DNA of 64,000 nt. Source: Hermatobates lingyangjiaoensis. Lineage: Eukaryota > Arthropoda > Insecta > Hemiptera > Hermatobatidae. Below the pieces are notes generated by a model, which was not told the DNA's origin, did no database searches, and was given only the letters and a program-made list of their open reading frames with translations. The stretch is taken from assembly GCA_026182355.1 (NCBI GenBank), contig JAPFBL010000318.1, positions 186,001 through 250,000 of the forward strand. Direction: 5' to 3'. The position numbers and the translations under genes are program-made. Within the stretch, counting starts at the first letter, position 1, and each line of letters begins with the position of its first letter. Below are positions 44,330 to 55,691 of the stretch, in pieces.

Positions 44330-44510
44330 GAAGTGCTTTCTCATTATTTGCATTGGAGTTGTAAACTTGAAGAAGAACACTACGTGTTAGAAACGCGTTG
44401 TTTTGTAAACAAACATTACTTTTCTGAAAACAGTAAATAACACAAAATAAACAGATCATACAAGTTTTTTTCTTTAAATAATCGTATATCTTGTTTGTAT
44501 TTATAGCTGA
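44330..44510 (+). repeat. Family I element, copy 2, partial
   Basis: Holds the block at 44363-44403 and, downstream, AGTAAATAACACAAAATAAACAGATC, matching the TAAATACCACAC...AACAGATTGCAC segment of the other copies. Confidence 0.55.
44363..44403 (+). ncRNA. Hammerhead-like motif, family I
   Basis: Helix I AAAC/GTTT (44363-44366 with 44400-44403) is perfect. The core is TTGAAGA (C3 changed to T), extra A, helix II AACAC-TAC-GTGTT perfect, GAA (44390-44392), self-complementary ACGCGT (44393-44398), T (44399). All helices intact; only the first core base departs from consensus. Confidence 0.45.
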
Positions 44511-45044
44511 CACGTATATTTTTATAGTAATAACTAAATTTTACAAAAGTAGTTTTATCAATTCTGAAAAAAAACATTTATTTAGAGCATTTCAGTAAAC
44601 TAACAATATGAACATTCTAATAATGCAAACTTTAGGGTGAATGCCTAGAAGTAAGGATGTCATTATAAGAGATAAATGATTTTCAATGAAGCTTTGCATC
44701 AGAGGTGTGTACGATTAAAGTAGTTAATATCCCTTGTCTCAGCTGCTTTAGACGTCAAATCTTCTTTACGCACTTAATAACAAACAGTTCTCTCTATAAT
44801 CAATCTTGAATAGTCTCAAAATTAATTTCCGTATGTTCCTCTATACTTAGATTATTATTTTTAAACCAAATAAATATTAAATTTTGCTTGCAATTAAAAT
44901 TTTTACTAAATGTAATTAGTTGCAGTTTTAATTTACTGTAATTAATGTATAATGATCATAAAAGAAATCAAATTTAAAATTCTTCTAAACTTAACACGTT
45001 TTGAGGTTCTGTGAGTGTATTAGGAAAATTATTAAGTCTCCTCA

Positions 45045-45475
45045 CAAAGAAGTTTATTACAAGAAACTAAACAACGCGTTCCGAACACTTGATGTTCTTC
45101 TTCAGGTTACATCTGCTCTGCTGGGGTCGTTGTTTGGGAGATGAGACCAAGGGCTTAGTTTAGTTTCTTGTTATAAACTTTTTTGTGTGGAGACTTAATA
45201 CTTTTCCTAACATGAGTAAATACCACACTATAACAGATTGCACAGTTAATGCATTTTAAGATGTTTTGTGTGTCAGTGTTTAGGTGGGATTATTAATATA
45301 ACATTTTGTAATCGCTCTGTAAGTAAGCTATCATTAGTAATATTTTTTTTTTGGTAAGAAGGTGAAAAACATTTTATACACATGGCGCTGGACTCCCAGT
45401 TATGCCAGATACTAACTAAAACATCCCTTTTCTTCAAAGTCACTAATCTGGAACCGTTTATCACATTTCTTCAGG
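45045..45475 (-). mobile_element. Family I element, copy 3
   Basis: Minus block at about 45069-45108: AAC, core CTGAAGA, extra A, helix II GAACA-TCAAG-TGTTC, GGAA (one change), ACGCGT, T, GTT. Downstream TAAATACCACACTATAACAG, GGTAAGAAGGTGAAA, GGCGCTGGACTCCCAGT and TAATCTGGAACCG parallel copy 1. The segment 45116-45170 (CTGCTGGGGTCGTTGTTTGGG) is unique. Confidence 0.65.
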
Positions 45476-45659
45476 TTTCGACTTTCTTTTACCAATATGC
45501 TAGTCTTCTGTCCTGATATTTCTTTTCATTCTAAAGAATTTCTGTATTCGCCACATGGCTTTCCAATATGGGTTTGTGTTATTATGCAGGTCAGGTATAA
45601 TAATATAAACCCAAACTACGGTATTTTGATTGATTCGATACCGGAATGTTTGTAGCAAG

Positions 45660-46020
45660 TGCGTACAAAAAGGCCTTCCTTCATAAATACAGAGCCTCAT
45701 TCCTCGAGTACGTGCGTGACATAGGAAGAATGAAAGAGTGCTTGCATTCTCGGCAGTGACTCACGGGAGTCGAGTAAAATGAAAGCCCCCCCCCCCCCTC
45801 CATTTTTCCCTGCTGGTAAGGTAAAAAGTTAAGTATCAGGCAAGTTGTTTTTTCTGGATACCCGATTTGAGTACGCTGACCTGATACTGAAGCGTGAAGT
45901 AAGTCTTGATGCGCAACGAGGTATCGTGCGGGCCCACCTCCGCGTGGTCACTTTGGAGTAATCTAAAGTGGCTAAAGGGCAGGCACGTTAAACTAGTCGG
46001 CCTGATTTGATTTTTGGTGG
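45660..46020. other. GC-richer unassigned patch
   Basis: Markedly GC-rich for this window (GTATCGTGCGGGCCCACC, CGCGTGGTCACTTTGG) with a C run at 45787-45800. An 86-codon minus frame spans it but matches nothing I know and has no clear splice sites. Could be a repeat fragment or exon. Confidence 0.35.
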
Positions 46021-46024
46021 TTAT

Positions 46025-46738
46025 ATGGATGAAAGGCTTAGAAACACATATAAAGTCAAAACAGGTATTTATATTCAGAGAGACTCTGAACCACATTTTT
46101 TTAAATTCAAGAAGCTAAATTTATAAATTCAAAAAGCTGATTTTTTTAAATTCAACTTTTAAAATGTTGCTACATCAATTTTCCAAGTGGATGTTACTTC
46201 ATGTTCTACTTTTTATAAGGATACAATATAATATATTTTTATTATGTTTTATCTTATATCATTTTATAATATATTAAAATGATTATTTTATATAATATAT
46301 ATTTTATTCGATTATATTTTTAAAAACTATATTAATTGAACAGTTAACAGCATTTTGAGGAAAAATATAGAAAGAATGTTGGTGGTTTGCAATCTAAAAG
46401 ATAGTTAGTGTTCCGTGAGAGGGGTCTGAAAGAGATGGAATCTAGATTATATGGCTGTGGGGTGAGATTATTACTGAGTGCTCGAGCGCCATTCTTAATA
46501 GTTAGCAAATATTGCCCTTCACACATTCTCAATAAAGTGTTATATATCCATGAATCATTCATCTGAAGCAGGCCATTTCATGCAATCAGACTTCTGTGTT
46601 TATTAGTTCGCAGTTCATTAGAGCCTATATGAAAAAAATAATGCTTAGACTGAGAAATAACTGTAGTAAATTATTAAATAATTAACAATAATAACACTTC
46701 TTTATAATAATTGAATTTACTTTATATACAGTTTACTA
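46025..46738. other. AT-rich DNA, no gene
   Basis: Nothing recognised. Confidence 0.45.
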
Positions 46739-46791
46739 TATATATATATATATATATATATGATAAAATTATGGACTGTGGAATAGAAACA

Positions 46792-47212
46792 AAACTATAG
46801 CTATCGGGACTCGGTCAGTTCTTCAGGTTCAAATTAAACTCCCATTGCCCACGTCTCGATCTTTATTTAAAACCTCTTTCATAGGCAGAAGTGAAAATTT
46901 TGAAACAGAAAACTAAGTATTACATTACAAATTATTTTACAAAGAAAAATAATATGTGGATTTTTAACAACTGTAATCTGAATGAACACGACACACTGAA
47001 CAGTGTCGCATGTTCATTCAGACTACAGTTGTTGTTAGAAACCATATACTATTTTCCTTTTTAAAATAAACTATATTGTAATACTTAGTTTTTCTGTTTC
47101 AAAATTTATACTTCTGCCTTTGAAAAAAGGTTTTAAATGAAGACCGAAACGTTGACAATAAGAGTTTAATTTGATCCTGAAGAACTTACCGAGTCCCGAT
47201 AAACTATAGTTT
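46792..47212. mobile_element. Family D fold-back element (D4)
   Basis: Two copies of the family D unit head to head: minus copy 46795-46990 and plus copy about 47005-47209, meeting at GAACACGACACACTGAACAG / GTGTCGCATGTTC. (TA)n lies at both outer edges (46740-46761, 47216-47236). The plus copy has GAAACGTTGACAATAAG after the stem. The cores read CTTTGAA and CATAGG-derived variants and are degenerate. Confidence 0.78.
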
Positions 47213-47236
47213 TGTATATATATATATATATATATA

Positions 47237-47532
47237 AAGATTTCACCTAAACACGTAAAATAACAATCAATGATCAAACCAAAATTTTAAATTGAAAACC
47301 AAGACTAAGATCTTTCAACCGTAACAAGCGATCTTCGTCAGAGTTAGTTCGGTTTTTGACTCTGACGAATACCGTTTGTCACGGTTGAAAGATGTTGAAA
47401 GAAAGTCTTGTTTTCACATGTAATTTGAAAAACCCAACAGTTGGATTTTTGACTCTGACGAAGACCGCTTGTTACGGTTGAAAGACCTTAGTCTTGTTTT
47501 CCCATTTCTTATTGTGGTTTGATCATTGATAT
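47237..47532. mobile_element. Family A element (A10) with three ribozyme-like blocks
   Basis: Minus block 47303-47345 and plus block 47358-47400 (disrupted, with a second GTTGAAAG) form one unit. A further plus block at 47451-47493 follows, with an intact core and helices I and II and one mismatch in helix III (AGACCT). It looks like a fold-back plus a second right arm, joined through AAAACCCAACAGTTGG. (TA)n at both ends. Confidence 0.72.
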
Positions 47533-47534
47533 AT

Positions 47535-48805
47535 ATATACAAACTCTAACAAATAGGAAAGAACACAGGAAGTCAAAAAAATCTGATCAATTAAATTTTT
47601 AATTCTAAAAATTCACAACTATTCAAAATATAAAATCAAAATAAGTTGTTTTATATTTTGAGAAATAGTTAAAAATGACATGTTAATATATATGTTGAAG
47701 GAATCAAATCAAACCAATTGCTCCCTCCTATACTTTGACCAATAGGTCTAACTCAAACTAAATTCTCAGCAGGCTGTTAATAATTAGAAGAAGAGTCAGA
47801 TTGTAGTATTTCTTGTTTTCCTACCTTTGAGTTTTCTTGTGTTGGAAATAATTTATTTTTGCAATTAGGTTTTAATGCATGACAACAAATAAGAAAGCAT
47901 TTAGCCAAATATGTTCCTCTCTGTACCAGTATACTCATCAAATAAATAAAATAGACTAGATTAATATCAAAAAATTACCGTATTTTTAGATTCAACATGG
48001 GTAATTTGTTTATTGATTTTATTCAAAGCAGGATATTAAGTACGAAAACTGGCTGAAATAATAAGGAGTGTCTGCTTAATGATTGATTGTATGCCGCTAG
48101 CAGATATCAATTAATAACGCAGCCTCTCTGAGTTAATTGAATTTATTAGCTCCAATCATTTATTAAAGCCTTTAAAGTTTACTTTAATTTTATCTTACTA
48201 GATGTTCTTTACTATCAATTTTCAAAAGAATTAAAATTTAACGCTTAAAAAAAATCACCAATTGTCTTGTTCCTATTTAAATTTGGTCCATTTAGCAAAT
48301 GTTAAATACCATATTAGTAGTAGAGACCCTTGCATATTCGTGGTTTGCAATTCGCATCCCCATATACCACAAGTGTTTGGCTTTCGGTGGTCATTAATAG
48401 AGAATGACTTTACATGGGAAACGACAGTATTATACAGTCACTAAGGAATATGAGTACTGTGCTATGAGTACATTTTTTTTTGTTTGAGAGTACGTTTTTA
48501 TCAGGGGCTCTCAATAGGGATTAAATTAACCACCAGGGGTGAATTATGACCATAGTAAGTTTACAGAGTACGAAAGCCATTATAGGTTTTGTCCTCATAT
48601 TTATAAATTAAAAAAAAAATTACTTTAATTGAATTGCAATTTTATATATCCATCAACAATTTTAATTAGCTTGTAATTTTTAAATGCAAATATTATCCAT
48701 TGCAAACAATATCCATAATATTTTGGATATACATATAAAGGAAAAATAATTTTATAATATTTGAAATTACTTAGTTATTTAGAATTGTTTAGTAATAGTT
48801 AGCAT
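47535..48805. other. AT-rich DNA without recognisable gene
   Basis: A 60-codon frame at 48262-48444 is in mixed-composition DNA without recognised domain. Confidence 0.42.
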
Positions 48806-48810
48806 ATTAT

Positions 48811-48992
48811 TATTCTTTTTTTATTGTTTAACCCATCCCATAGCGGGTGATAACGTCATCCGTTTACCGGCTTTTTGTTTGATCGGTGGTTCTACGGATT
48901 CTACACTAGGAATCCTAAATTTTGCTCTAATTCTAATTCTAATTCTAATTCTAATTAGTAGAGATCTTTAACGAGTACCTGACATCGTTCTT
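48811..48992 (-). mobile_element. tRNA-SINE, tail class gamma, head lost
   Basis: Keeps the gamma tail (GGATGACGTTATCACCCGC on minus, AAACAATAAAAAA end) and part of the central domain (GATGTCAGGTACTCGTTAAAG). A hexamer run (TCTAAT)n at 48929-48958 has expanded inside it. No tRNA head. Confidence 0.78.
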
Positions 48993-48994
48993 TT

Positions 48995-49560
48995 CCTTCG
49001 TTTATACATAGGAGTATATATATCAAAATAAAACGGTCCACGAGACCAAAACATTAAATTAGAGTAAAACTCTTAGAGGAAATAATTTCAATTATTCACG
49101 CGCTTATTGAGCGGAAATAAATAATAAAGAAATGTAGTATGTAAATTTTTAAAGAATTACTTTTTTAAATCCTTAAATTTCTTATTCTTTTGGAACAGAA
49201 ACTGTAAATGTTTTTTTCCATAATCATATTCAATATATAAACAATAATCACGCGTACTATTTTCAATATTTGCTTTAAAAATAATTTTATAATTTAGCAC
49301 TAGGTGTTTGACAAAAAATGTAACTACAACTATGCTTTTTCTAACAAGCATTTGTTTCTAATATTTAGATTCTAATAACTAATTATATAAAACTAACTAA
49401 TATTAGCTGTACTGATAATATTTTGAAACTAGTTAATACGTTTTAAAAAACCATGCCATAGTTAATGGGTTAAGAAATTAACTCCTGGTAAGGGGCTGTT
49501 TGCTGAGAGGAACTTAAAATATCAAAGATTTTTGTTGAAACGACACATATATAACAATAG
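48995..49560. other. No gene; short family B flank
   Basis: AAAACGGTCCACGAGACC at 49030 resembles the family B flank AAACGGTCCAGCGGAC. Otherwise unremarkable. Confidence 0.4.
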
Positions 49561-49561
49561 T

Positions 49562-49805
49562 ATACAAATTCATTCAGGCCCTCCTTTTCACTATTACTTT
49601 ACTATAAATAAAGTATAGTGATCGTGAAAAAAAACGATCTCGAGATTTTGACGGAATTATATGTTTTGAGTCCCCCAAAGTCGTTTTATGATGCTTTTGC
49701 GATAATGTCTGTGTGTGTGTAGGTAGGTAGGTAGGTGCGATAATGTCTGGTAGGTGCGTGGGTGGGTGGGTGAGTTGTTAGCATTGCTTGTACCACGCTA
49801 CTAAG
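49562..49805 (-). repeat. Dispersed repeat J, copy 3
   Basis: Reverse orientation relative to 40200-40450, with CGATCTCGAGATTTTGACGG, AAGTCGTTTTATGATGC, a GTAGGTAGGTAGGTAGG run, GGTGGGTGGGTGAG and TTGTACCACGCTAC. A short internal duplication of GCGATAATGTCTG has occurred (49698 and 49737). Confidence 0.62.
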
Positions 49806-49809
49806 AAGC

Positions 49810-51255
49810 CAGAAATTTCCGTGTATAATAATTCTATAAAAGACCAAAAAATGTAAAACATAATTCAAAATAGAAATCTTTCGTTTCAAGATTAATAAAT
49901 TACATCACTCTCGCTTCCTCTCTCTGATTATATTGTTATTATATTGTTTAGTTAGAAAACCAGAGAAAACAAAATTTGAAAGATTTTGTTTATGCTTTGG
50001 TAACAAACTGACTCGTTTCATTTAGTTCTGATTATGTCATTCTTATATCAAATGTTTGTTCTTTTTTAAACAAATACTATTGATATAGCTTCTCAACCAC
50101 TGGCTCTTTAGAAAATTTAAAATAGGTTTCTAGAGAATTAGGTCTAAAGATTAGCTACTCCTGATTCTAAGCCGAAATTTCAAAGAAGATAAATTATTTT
50201 TAGCTTTGAGAATGGCAAACAATTTTCTGCAAAACATCGACTCATAATCAGAAGAAGTTAATGATTGGACCTAATCCTCAAGAAACCTATTTTAAATTTT
50301 AAACTAATATCGTTTTTATATTCTTTCAGTAAACTTTTTATATGAAAATCGAAAAAAAAATTATTTAAACATTATTTCATTCTATAAGTTTAGTTTTGTA
50401 TTGATCTATAGCGGAAGAAAATATCATATTTTAAATATGCTGTTTTTATAATACTGTGAAATATAAATTTTCATTTACGGTTTAGACTTTACAAGGAGAA
50501 ACGAGTGAAGAGTCTTTTCCAGGTCGTGCCGTGTCATAAATATTTCTTTGTCTTCTCTTTCACTCTAATCGTACTCCCTCTCTACTTAGGTTATGTTACA
50601 TCATACATGCTTTCCTTTAGATGTCATTTAATTCTAGTACATTTAAAAAAATATTCAACATTCTGCATTCATAAAGTTTGTATATTATTATTTTTTTTAC
50701 ATTTTGGAGAAATAATAATTCAAAGAATGCTTTAAGAATGTACTAGATAATTAAATAATAAATTGGATTTCGAGCATTAGGTCAAGATAAAAAAACAATT
50801 ACTTATTTTTTTCTGGAATTACTTCACCTTTATCAGGGCCGTTAAGATATTCGATACATTGCTTCTCTGCTAGACTCCCATATTTGGCTGTTAGTCTAGT
50901 CACTAACCAGTAAAGATGAAATTTCCATACAGTTGGTTGTTATAATAATGTTCAAAGTCATATACACACAAAAACAAAAATTCAGCGAGTCAAATTACAT
51001 AGGATGAAAATAAAAAAAAACTGAAACTACTTCACATACCATATCACAGTAACTTCATATCATCTACTCTGTTAGATATGAAGTTACAAGTCTCATTTAA
51101 TATATAACTCAATAGACATGGTATCAATTTGTAAACGTGGATATCTTTTTTCTGAACATGTATCTTATATGAGATGGGTATATATGTATCTATATGAAGA
51201 ATACATATTGAAATTAAGTACATAAAAAAATGAAATAAAATAAATATTATATATA
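49810..51255. other. AT-rich DNA without recognisable gene
   Basis: Nothing recognised. Confidence 0.45.
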
Positions 51256-51264
51256 TATATAACC

Positions 51265-51519
51265 GTTTCACGATGAATCACAATCACAAAACTAAGGAAC
51301 AAGCACACTTACTGTCTCTAATTATCGGTTGAACCGTCATAAGGAGAGTTGAGATAGGGACACCAAGCGCACTTGTGAAGCGACGGTTGGAGACCAACCA
51401 ACGCTTCACAAGTGCGCTTGGTGTCCCTATCTCAACTCTCCTTATGACGGTTCAACCGAAAATTAGAGACAGTAAGTGTGCTTGTTCCTTAGGTTTGTGT
51501 TAGTGATTCATCGTGAAAC
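51265..51519. mobile_element. Family C fold-back element (C5), long arms
   Basis: 255 bp with arms of about 125 bp from GTTTCACGATGAATCAC to GTGATTCATCGTGAAAC. Contains AGCGCACTTGTGAAGCG / CGCTTCACAAGTGCGCTTGG. Two motif copies, minus 51314-51348 and plus 51436-51470, each have core CTTATGA (G5 changed to T) but perfect helix I TCTC/GAGA, helix II and AATT. Sharing the same core lesion in both arms suggests one arm templated the other. Confidence 0.8.
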
Positions 51520-51569
51520 GTTTGTTGTCTTTTTAGATCGTTTTGCTGTTTACAATATACATACAATAT

Positions 51570-51570
<1 letters not shown>

Positions 51571-51629
<59 letters not shown>
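51571..51629. repeat. (TA)n microsatellite
   Basis: Joins the family C element to the 652-bp satellite array. Confidence 0.92.
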
Positions 51630-51631
<2 letters not shown>

Positions 51632-54541
51632 AAAAAGACGAGCCAATCCCTGTTACGTATTACTTTGGGCACTTCTTATTGGTTGTGGGTGTTTTTTCGT
51701 TAAACACGTTTCTCCTTAGCACACGCCGTCTGCTCGGCCGCCTCAGCCTACACTCCAGGAGAGGGCTCGCAGTCCCTACTTAATTTTCCAATAGAGTTGG
51801 ATGAAGGTCTTGGCGTCCTGGCATGGAAGTGTACCTCGTCGAACTCGGTGTTTACTATGGGCTTAGTGGATTTCATTAGATACTGGTTGTTGGTGTTTTC
51901 TGTAGATTCTATTGTTGTGGGTGTCTGTAGAACCTTTCCCCGTCGGTTTCCTAACACGCTTGGCCGCATCCGCCGTCCTTCCTGGAGAGGGCTCGCAGTC
52001 CCTACTTTAGTTTCACAGAGGGCAGGAATGGCATAGGCGTCCTCACGTAGAAGAATTCCTCGTAAGAACCTGGTCCGGGCTATGGGCATTATGAGTTGAA
52101 GTTGAGTGTGTGTGGCGTTTGTCATTAGACCCCTTTACTGCAGTGTTTTCTTGAAGAATACGTAGCGCCTTCCTCGTGTCGTTGCGACCGGTTTCGACCG
52201 TTCCTCGGTCATTCTCAAGCTGGTGGGTGTAGTTCCTGGCTGGATTGTCGTTTAATATATGTTAATGCCAGATTAGATATTGAAAAGACGAGCCAATCCC
52301 TTACGTATTACTTTGGCACTTCTTATTGGTTGTGGGTGTTTTTTCGTTAAACACGTTTCTCCTTAGCAACTCCGTCTCCTCGGCCCTCAGCCTTCACTCC
52401 AGGAGAGGCTCGCAGTCCCTACTTAATTTCCAATAGAGTTGGATGAAGGTCTTGGCGTCCTGGCATGGAAGTGTACCTCGTCGAACTCGGTGTTTACTAT
52501 GGGCTTAGTGGATTTCATTAGATACTGGTGGTGGTTTTCTGTAGATTCTATTGTTGTGGGTGTCTGTAGACCTTCCCCGTCGTTTCTAACCCGTGGCATC
52601 CGCCGTCCTTCCTGGAGAGGGCTCGCAGTCCCTACTTTAGTTTCACAGAGGGCAGGAATGGCATAGCGTCCTCACGTAGAAGAATTCCTCGTAAGAACTG
52701 GTCCGGGCTATGGGCATTATGAGTTGAAGTTGAGTGTGTGTGGCGTTTGTCATTAGACCCCTTTACTGCAGTGTTTTTGAAGAATGCGTGGCGCCTCCGT
52801 GTCGTTGACCGGTTTCGACCGTTCCTCGGTCATTCTCAAGCTGGTGGGTGTAGTTTGGCTGGATTGTGCGTTTATATATGTTGAATGCCAGATTAGATAT
52901 TGAAAAAGACGAGCCAATCCCTGTTACGTATTACTTTGGGCACTTTATTGGTTGGTTTTTTCGTTAAACACGTTTTCTTAGCACACTCCGTCTGCTCGGC
53001 CGCCTCAGCCTTCACTCCAGGAGAGGGCTCGCAGTCCCTACTTAATTTTCAATAGAGTTGGATGAAGGTCTTGGCGTCCTGGCATGGAAGTGTACCTCGT
53101 CGAACTCGGTGTTTACAGGGCTTGGGATTCTTATACTGGTTGTTGGTGTTTTCTGTAGATTTATTTTTGGGGTGTAGAACCTTCCCCGTCGGTTTCCTAA
53201 ACGCTTGCGCATCCGCCGTCCTTCGAAGGGCTCGCAGTCCCTACTTTAGTTTCACAGAGGGCAGGAATGGCATAGGCGTCCTCACGTAGAAGAATTCCTC
53301 GTAAGAACCTGGTCCGGGCTCATGGGCATTATGAGTTGAAGTTGAGTGTGTGTGGCGTTTGTCTTAGCCCCTTTCTGCAGTGTTTTTGAAGAATGCGTGG
53401 CGCCTTCCTCGTGTCGTTGCGACCGGTTTCGACCGTTCCTCGGTCATTCTCAAGCTGGTGGGTGTAGTTCCTGGCTGGATTGTGCGTTTATATATGTGAA
53501 TGCCAGATTAGATATTGAAAAAGACGAGCCAATCTGTTACGTATTACTTTGGGCACTTCTTATTGGTTGGGTGTTTTTTCGTTAAACACGTTTCTCCTAG
53601 CACACTCCGTCTGCTCGGCCGCCTCAGCCTACACTCCAGGAGAGGGCTCGCAGTCCACTTAATTTTCCAATAGAGTTGGATGAAGGTCTTGGCGTCCTGG
53701 CATGGAAGTGTACCTCGTCGAACTCGGTGTTACTAGGGTTAGTGGATTCATTAGATACTGGTTGTTGGTGTTTTCTGTAGATTCTATTGTTGTGGGTGTC
53801 TGTAGAATTTCCCCTCGGTTTCTAACACGCTTGGCCGCATCCGCCCCTTCTGAGAGGGCTCGCAGTCCTACTTAGTTTCACAGAGGGCAGGAATGGCATA
53901 GGCGTCCTCACTAGAAAATTCCTCGTAAGAACCTGTCGGCTATGGCATTATGAGTTGAAGTTGAGTGTGTGTGGCGTTTGTCATTAGACCTTTACTGCAG
54001 TGTTTTCTTGAAGAATGCGTGGCGCCTTCCTCGTGTCGTTGCGACCGTTTCGACCGTTTCGTCATTCTCAAGCTGGGGGTTAGTTCCTGCTGGATTGTGT
54101 TTATATATGTTGAATGCCAGATAGATATTGAAAAAGACGAGCCAATCCTGTTACGTATTACTTTGGGCACTTCTTATTGGTTGTGGTGTTTTCGTTAAAA
54201 CGTTTCTCCTTAGCACACTCCGTCTCTCGGCGCCTCAGCCTACACTCCAGGAAGGGCTCGCAGTCCCTACTTAATTTTCCAATAGAGTTGGATGAAGGTT
54301 GGCGTCCTGGCATGGAAGTGTACCTCGTCGAACTCGGTGTTTAATGGGCTTAGTGGATTTCATTAGATACTGGTTGTTGGTGTTTTCTGTAGATTCTATT
54401 GTTGTGGGTGTCTGTAGAACCTTCCCGTCGGTTTCTAACACGCTTGGCCGCATCCGCCGTCCTTCTGGAGAGGGCTCGCAGTCCCTTTTAGTTTCACAGA
54501 GGGCAGGAATGGCATAGGCGTCCTCACGTAGAAGAATTCCT

Positions 54542-54556
54542 CCCCCCCCCCCCCCC
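54542..54556. other. 15-base C run at a truncated monomer junction
   Basis: The monomer ends abruptly at GAAGAATTCCTC and is followed by C15 and then AGCACACCCGTCTGCTCGG, skipping about 270 bp of unit. C homopolymers of this size are absent elsewhere in the array, suggesting an assembly or sequencing artefact or a slippage-prone join. Confidence 0.6.
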
Positions 54557-55657
54557 AGCACACCCGTCTGCTCGGCCGCCTCAGCCTACACTCCAGGAGA
54601 GGGCTCGCAGTCCCTACTTAATTTTCCATAGAGTTGGATGAAGGTCTTGGCGTCCTGGCATGGAAGTTACCTCGTCGAACTCGGTTTACTATGGGCTTAG
54701 TGGATTTCATTAGATACTGGTTGTTGGTGTTTTCTGTAGATTCTATTGTTGTGGGTGTCTGTAGAACCTTTCCCCGTCGGTTTCCTACACGCTTGGCCGC
54801 ATCCGCCGTCCTTCCTGGAGAGGCTCGCAGTCCCTACTTTAGTTTCACAGAGGCAGGAGGCATAGGCGCCTCCGTAGAAATTCCTCGTAAGAACCTGGTC
54901 GGGCTATGGGCATTATGAGTTGAAGTTGAGTGTGTGTGGCGTTTGTCATTAGACCCTTTACTGCAGTGTTTTCTTGAAGAATCGTGCGCCTTCCTCGTGT
55001 CGTTGCGACCGGTTTCGACCGTTCCTCGTCATTCTCAAGCTGGTGGGTGTAGTTCCTGGCTGGATTGTGCGTTTATATATGTTGAATGCCAGATTAGATA
55101 TTGAAAAAGACGAGCCAATCCCTGTTACGTATTACTTTGGGCACTTCTTATTGGTTGTGGGTGTTTTTTCGTTAAACACGTTTCTCCTTAGCACACTCCG
55201 TCTGCTCGGCCGCCTCAGCCTACACTCCAGGAGAGGGCTCGCAGTCCCTACTTAATTTTCCAATAGAGTTGGATGAAGGTCTTGGCGTCCTGGCATGGAA
55301 GTGTACCTCGTCGAACTCGGTGTTTACTATGGGCTTAGTGGATTTCATTAGATACTGGTTGTTGGTGTTTTCTGTAGATTCTATTGTTGTGGGTGTCTGT
55401 AGAACCTTTCCCCGTCGGTTTCCTAACACGCTTGGCCGCATCCGCCGTCCTTCCTGGAGAGGGCTCGCAGTCCCTACTTTAGTTTCACAGAGGGCAGGAA
55501 TGGCATAGGCGTCCTCACGTAGAAGAATTCCTCGTAAGAACCTGGTCCGGGCTATGGGCATTATGAGTTGAAGTTGAGTGTGTGTGGCGTTTGTCATTAG
55601 ACCCCTTTACTGCAGTGTTTTCTTGAAGAATGCGTGGCGCCTTCCTCGTGTCGTTGC

Positions 55658-55691
55658 GACCGGTTTCGACCGTTCCTCGGTCATTCTCAAG
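55658..55691 (-). ncRNA. Ribozyme-like hairpin in the satellite monomer (representative)
   Basis: On the minus strand: CTTGAGAAT, perfect stem GACCG-AGGAA-CGGTC, GAA, self-complementary ACCGGT, C, G. This is the stem-GAA-palindrome-H order seen in the dispersed families, but the 5' core does not match CTGANGA. It is present once in every monomer. Function unproven. Confidence 0.3.
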
